In this document: piece after piece, positions 63,453 to 64,000 of the stretch
How the letters are laid out: the number at the start of each line of letters is the position of its first letter
How positions within the stretch are numbered: the first letter of the stretch is position 1
From: Ornithinibacillus bavariensis
GTDB taxonomy: Bacteria; Bacillota; Bacilli; Bacillales; Amphibacillaceae
Reading direction: 5' to 3'
DNA length: 64,000 nucleotides
NCBI RefSeq assembly: GCF_018333235.1
Contig: NZ_BORP01000009.1
Span: 1 to 64,000 of the forward strand
The notes under the pieces: model-generated
What the model was told of the DNA's origin: nothing
Database searches by the model: none
The model's input: the letters and a program-made list of their open reading frames with translations, nothing else
Program-made: the position numbers and the translations under genes

Positions 63453-64000
63453 TTAACGCTCTGAAGCGCCTTTTACAGAATCAATATTGGACAAATGATC
63501 CATTAGCTTCATCCGATTTAAATTTTTTTCACGGTTAAATTTAACAAATATGCTTCTTAAATTATTCTCTACCTTTATAACCTCAACCTCCTTAATCGTC
63601 AGATTGTGTTCTTCAAATACTGATATTACCTTATTGATTTCTAAATTTGGATATGCGACTATCTCAATGACCATATAGTTCTTATTTTTGGTAAAAAGTC
63701 TCTCAAAGTTATTTAGAAATACTAAGCTTAATAAAATGATTAATGTTGTAAATACAGCTACTGCATACATACCTACACCTACAACGAGCCCAAGACCTGC
63801 AACTGCCCAAATAGATGCCGCGGTAGTTAAACCTCTTATCGTGCCGCCGTAAACCATAATAGTACCTGCTCCTAAGAACCCAATACCACTAATTACATAA
63901 GAAGGTATTCTTGCTGGATCAAAACGGATATTACCATACTGTTCGATATAAGCGTCAAAGCCATATAAGGATAATACCATCATTAGACAGGAACCAACAC
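63453..64000 (-). CDS. MgtC/SapB-family membrane protein, 5' end outside window
   Basis: The visible C-terminal about 182 residues include SCLMMVLSLYGFDAY, the membrane helix with GIGFLGAGTIM and RGLTTAASIWAVAGLGL, which are MgtC-family hallmarks. A cytosolic ACT-like tail (about 100-176) follows. The frame is open to the right edge (VGSCLMMV precedes the first in-window Met), so the start is missing. Such proteins are linked to magnesium homeostasis. It is not part of the ctsR operon. Confidence 0.88.
   Translation of the reverse strand, partial: VGSCLMMVLSLYGFDAYIEQYGNIRFDPARIPSYVISGIGFLGAGTIMVYGGTIRGLTTAASIWAVAGLGLVVGVGMYAVAVFTTLIILLSLVFLNNFERLFTKNKNYMVIEIVAYPNLEINKVISVFEEHNLTIKEVEVIKVENNLRSIFVKFNREKNLNRMKLMDHLSNIDSVKGASER

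Overview
The window is a Gram-positive, low-GC chromosome segment from an endospore-forming Bacillaceae. By gene content it looks like the Oceanobacillus/Virgibacillus/Ornithinibacillus side of the family, but that placement is inference. The evidence is near-complete synteny with the Bacillus origin-proximal ribosomal region (ctsR-mcsA-mcsB-clpC-radA ... sigH ... rpoBC ... str-S10-spc-alpha ... rplM-rpsI ... cwlD-salA-gerD-kbaA-pdaB-rrn), sporulation genes, strong AGGAGG-type ribosome binding sites, and Firmicute RNA regulators (T-box, L10 and L13 leaders, CtsR box). Nearly all genes are on the minus strand, so the window is the reverse complement of the usual numbering and oriC should lie beyond the right edge.

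Left edge to 5 kb: the leader and promoter of an rRNA operon whose 16S gene lies just outside, then the sporulation/germination block pdaB, kbaA, gerD, salA(mrp), cwlD. From 5 to 12.2 kb is an accessory stretch inserted between cwlD and rpsI. It holds an orphan HlyD-like adaptor with a Yip1-like membrane partner, small membrane proteins, a TetR regulator divergent from a membrane protein, a nucleotidyltransferase-fold protein, an NmrA-like protein, and several gene remnants (ABC permease tail, lipoprotein stub, hydrolase stub joined to an SRPBCC-domain fragment).

12.6 to 48.5 kb is the translation/transcription core: rpsI-rplM, truA, the ECF transporter energizing module (ecfT-ecfA2-ecfA1), rplQ-rpoA-rpsK-rpsM-rpmJ-infA, adk-secY and the spc and S10 clusters, tuf-fusA-rpsG-rpsL-rplGB, rpoC-rpoB, an rsmC-like methyltransferase, rplL-rplJ, rplA-rplK and nusG. 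48.7 to 64 kb holds secE, rpmG, sigH, rae1, rlmB, mrnC, cysS-cysE under a Cys T-box, gltX, yacL, radA, the clpC stress operon with its CtsR operator, and an edge-truncated MgtC-family gene.

Several genes usual at these loci in Bacillus subtilis are absent from their expected positions: map (between adk and infA), disA (between radA and yacL) and ispD-ispF (between yacL and gltX). The less expected signals are non-coding. They are a perfect 13-bp inverted repeat bracketing the str-operon promoter, a nested two-level inverted repeat in the long rpoB leader, a 14-bp hairpin at the predicted 5' end of the tuf transcript, and terminator-bearing leaders before nusG and rplA. No CRISPR array, prophage, insertion sequence or tRNA gene was recognised.
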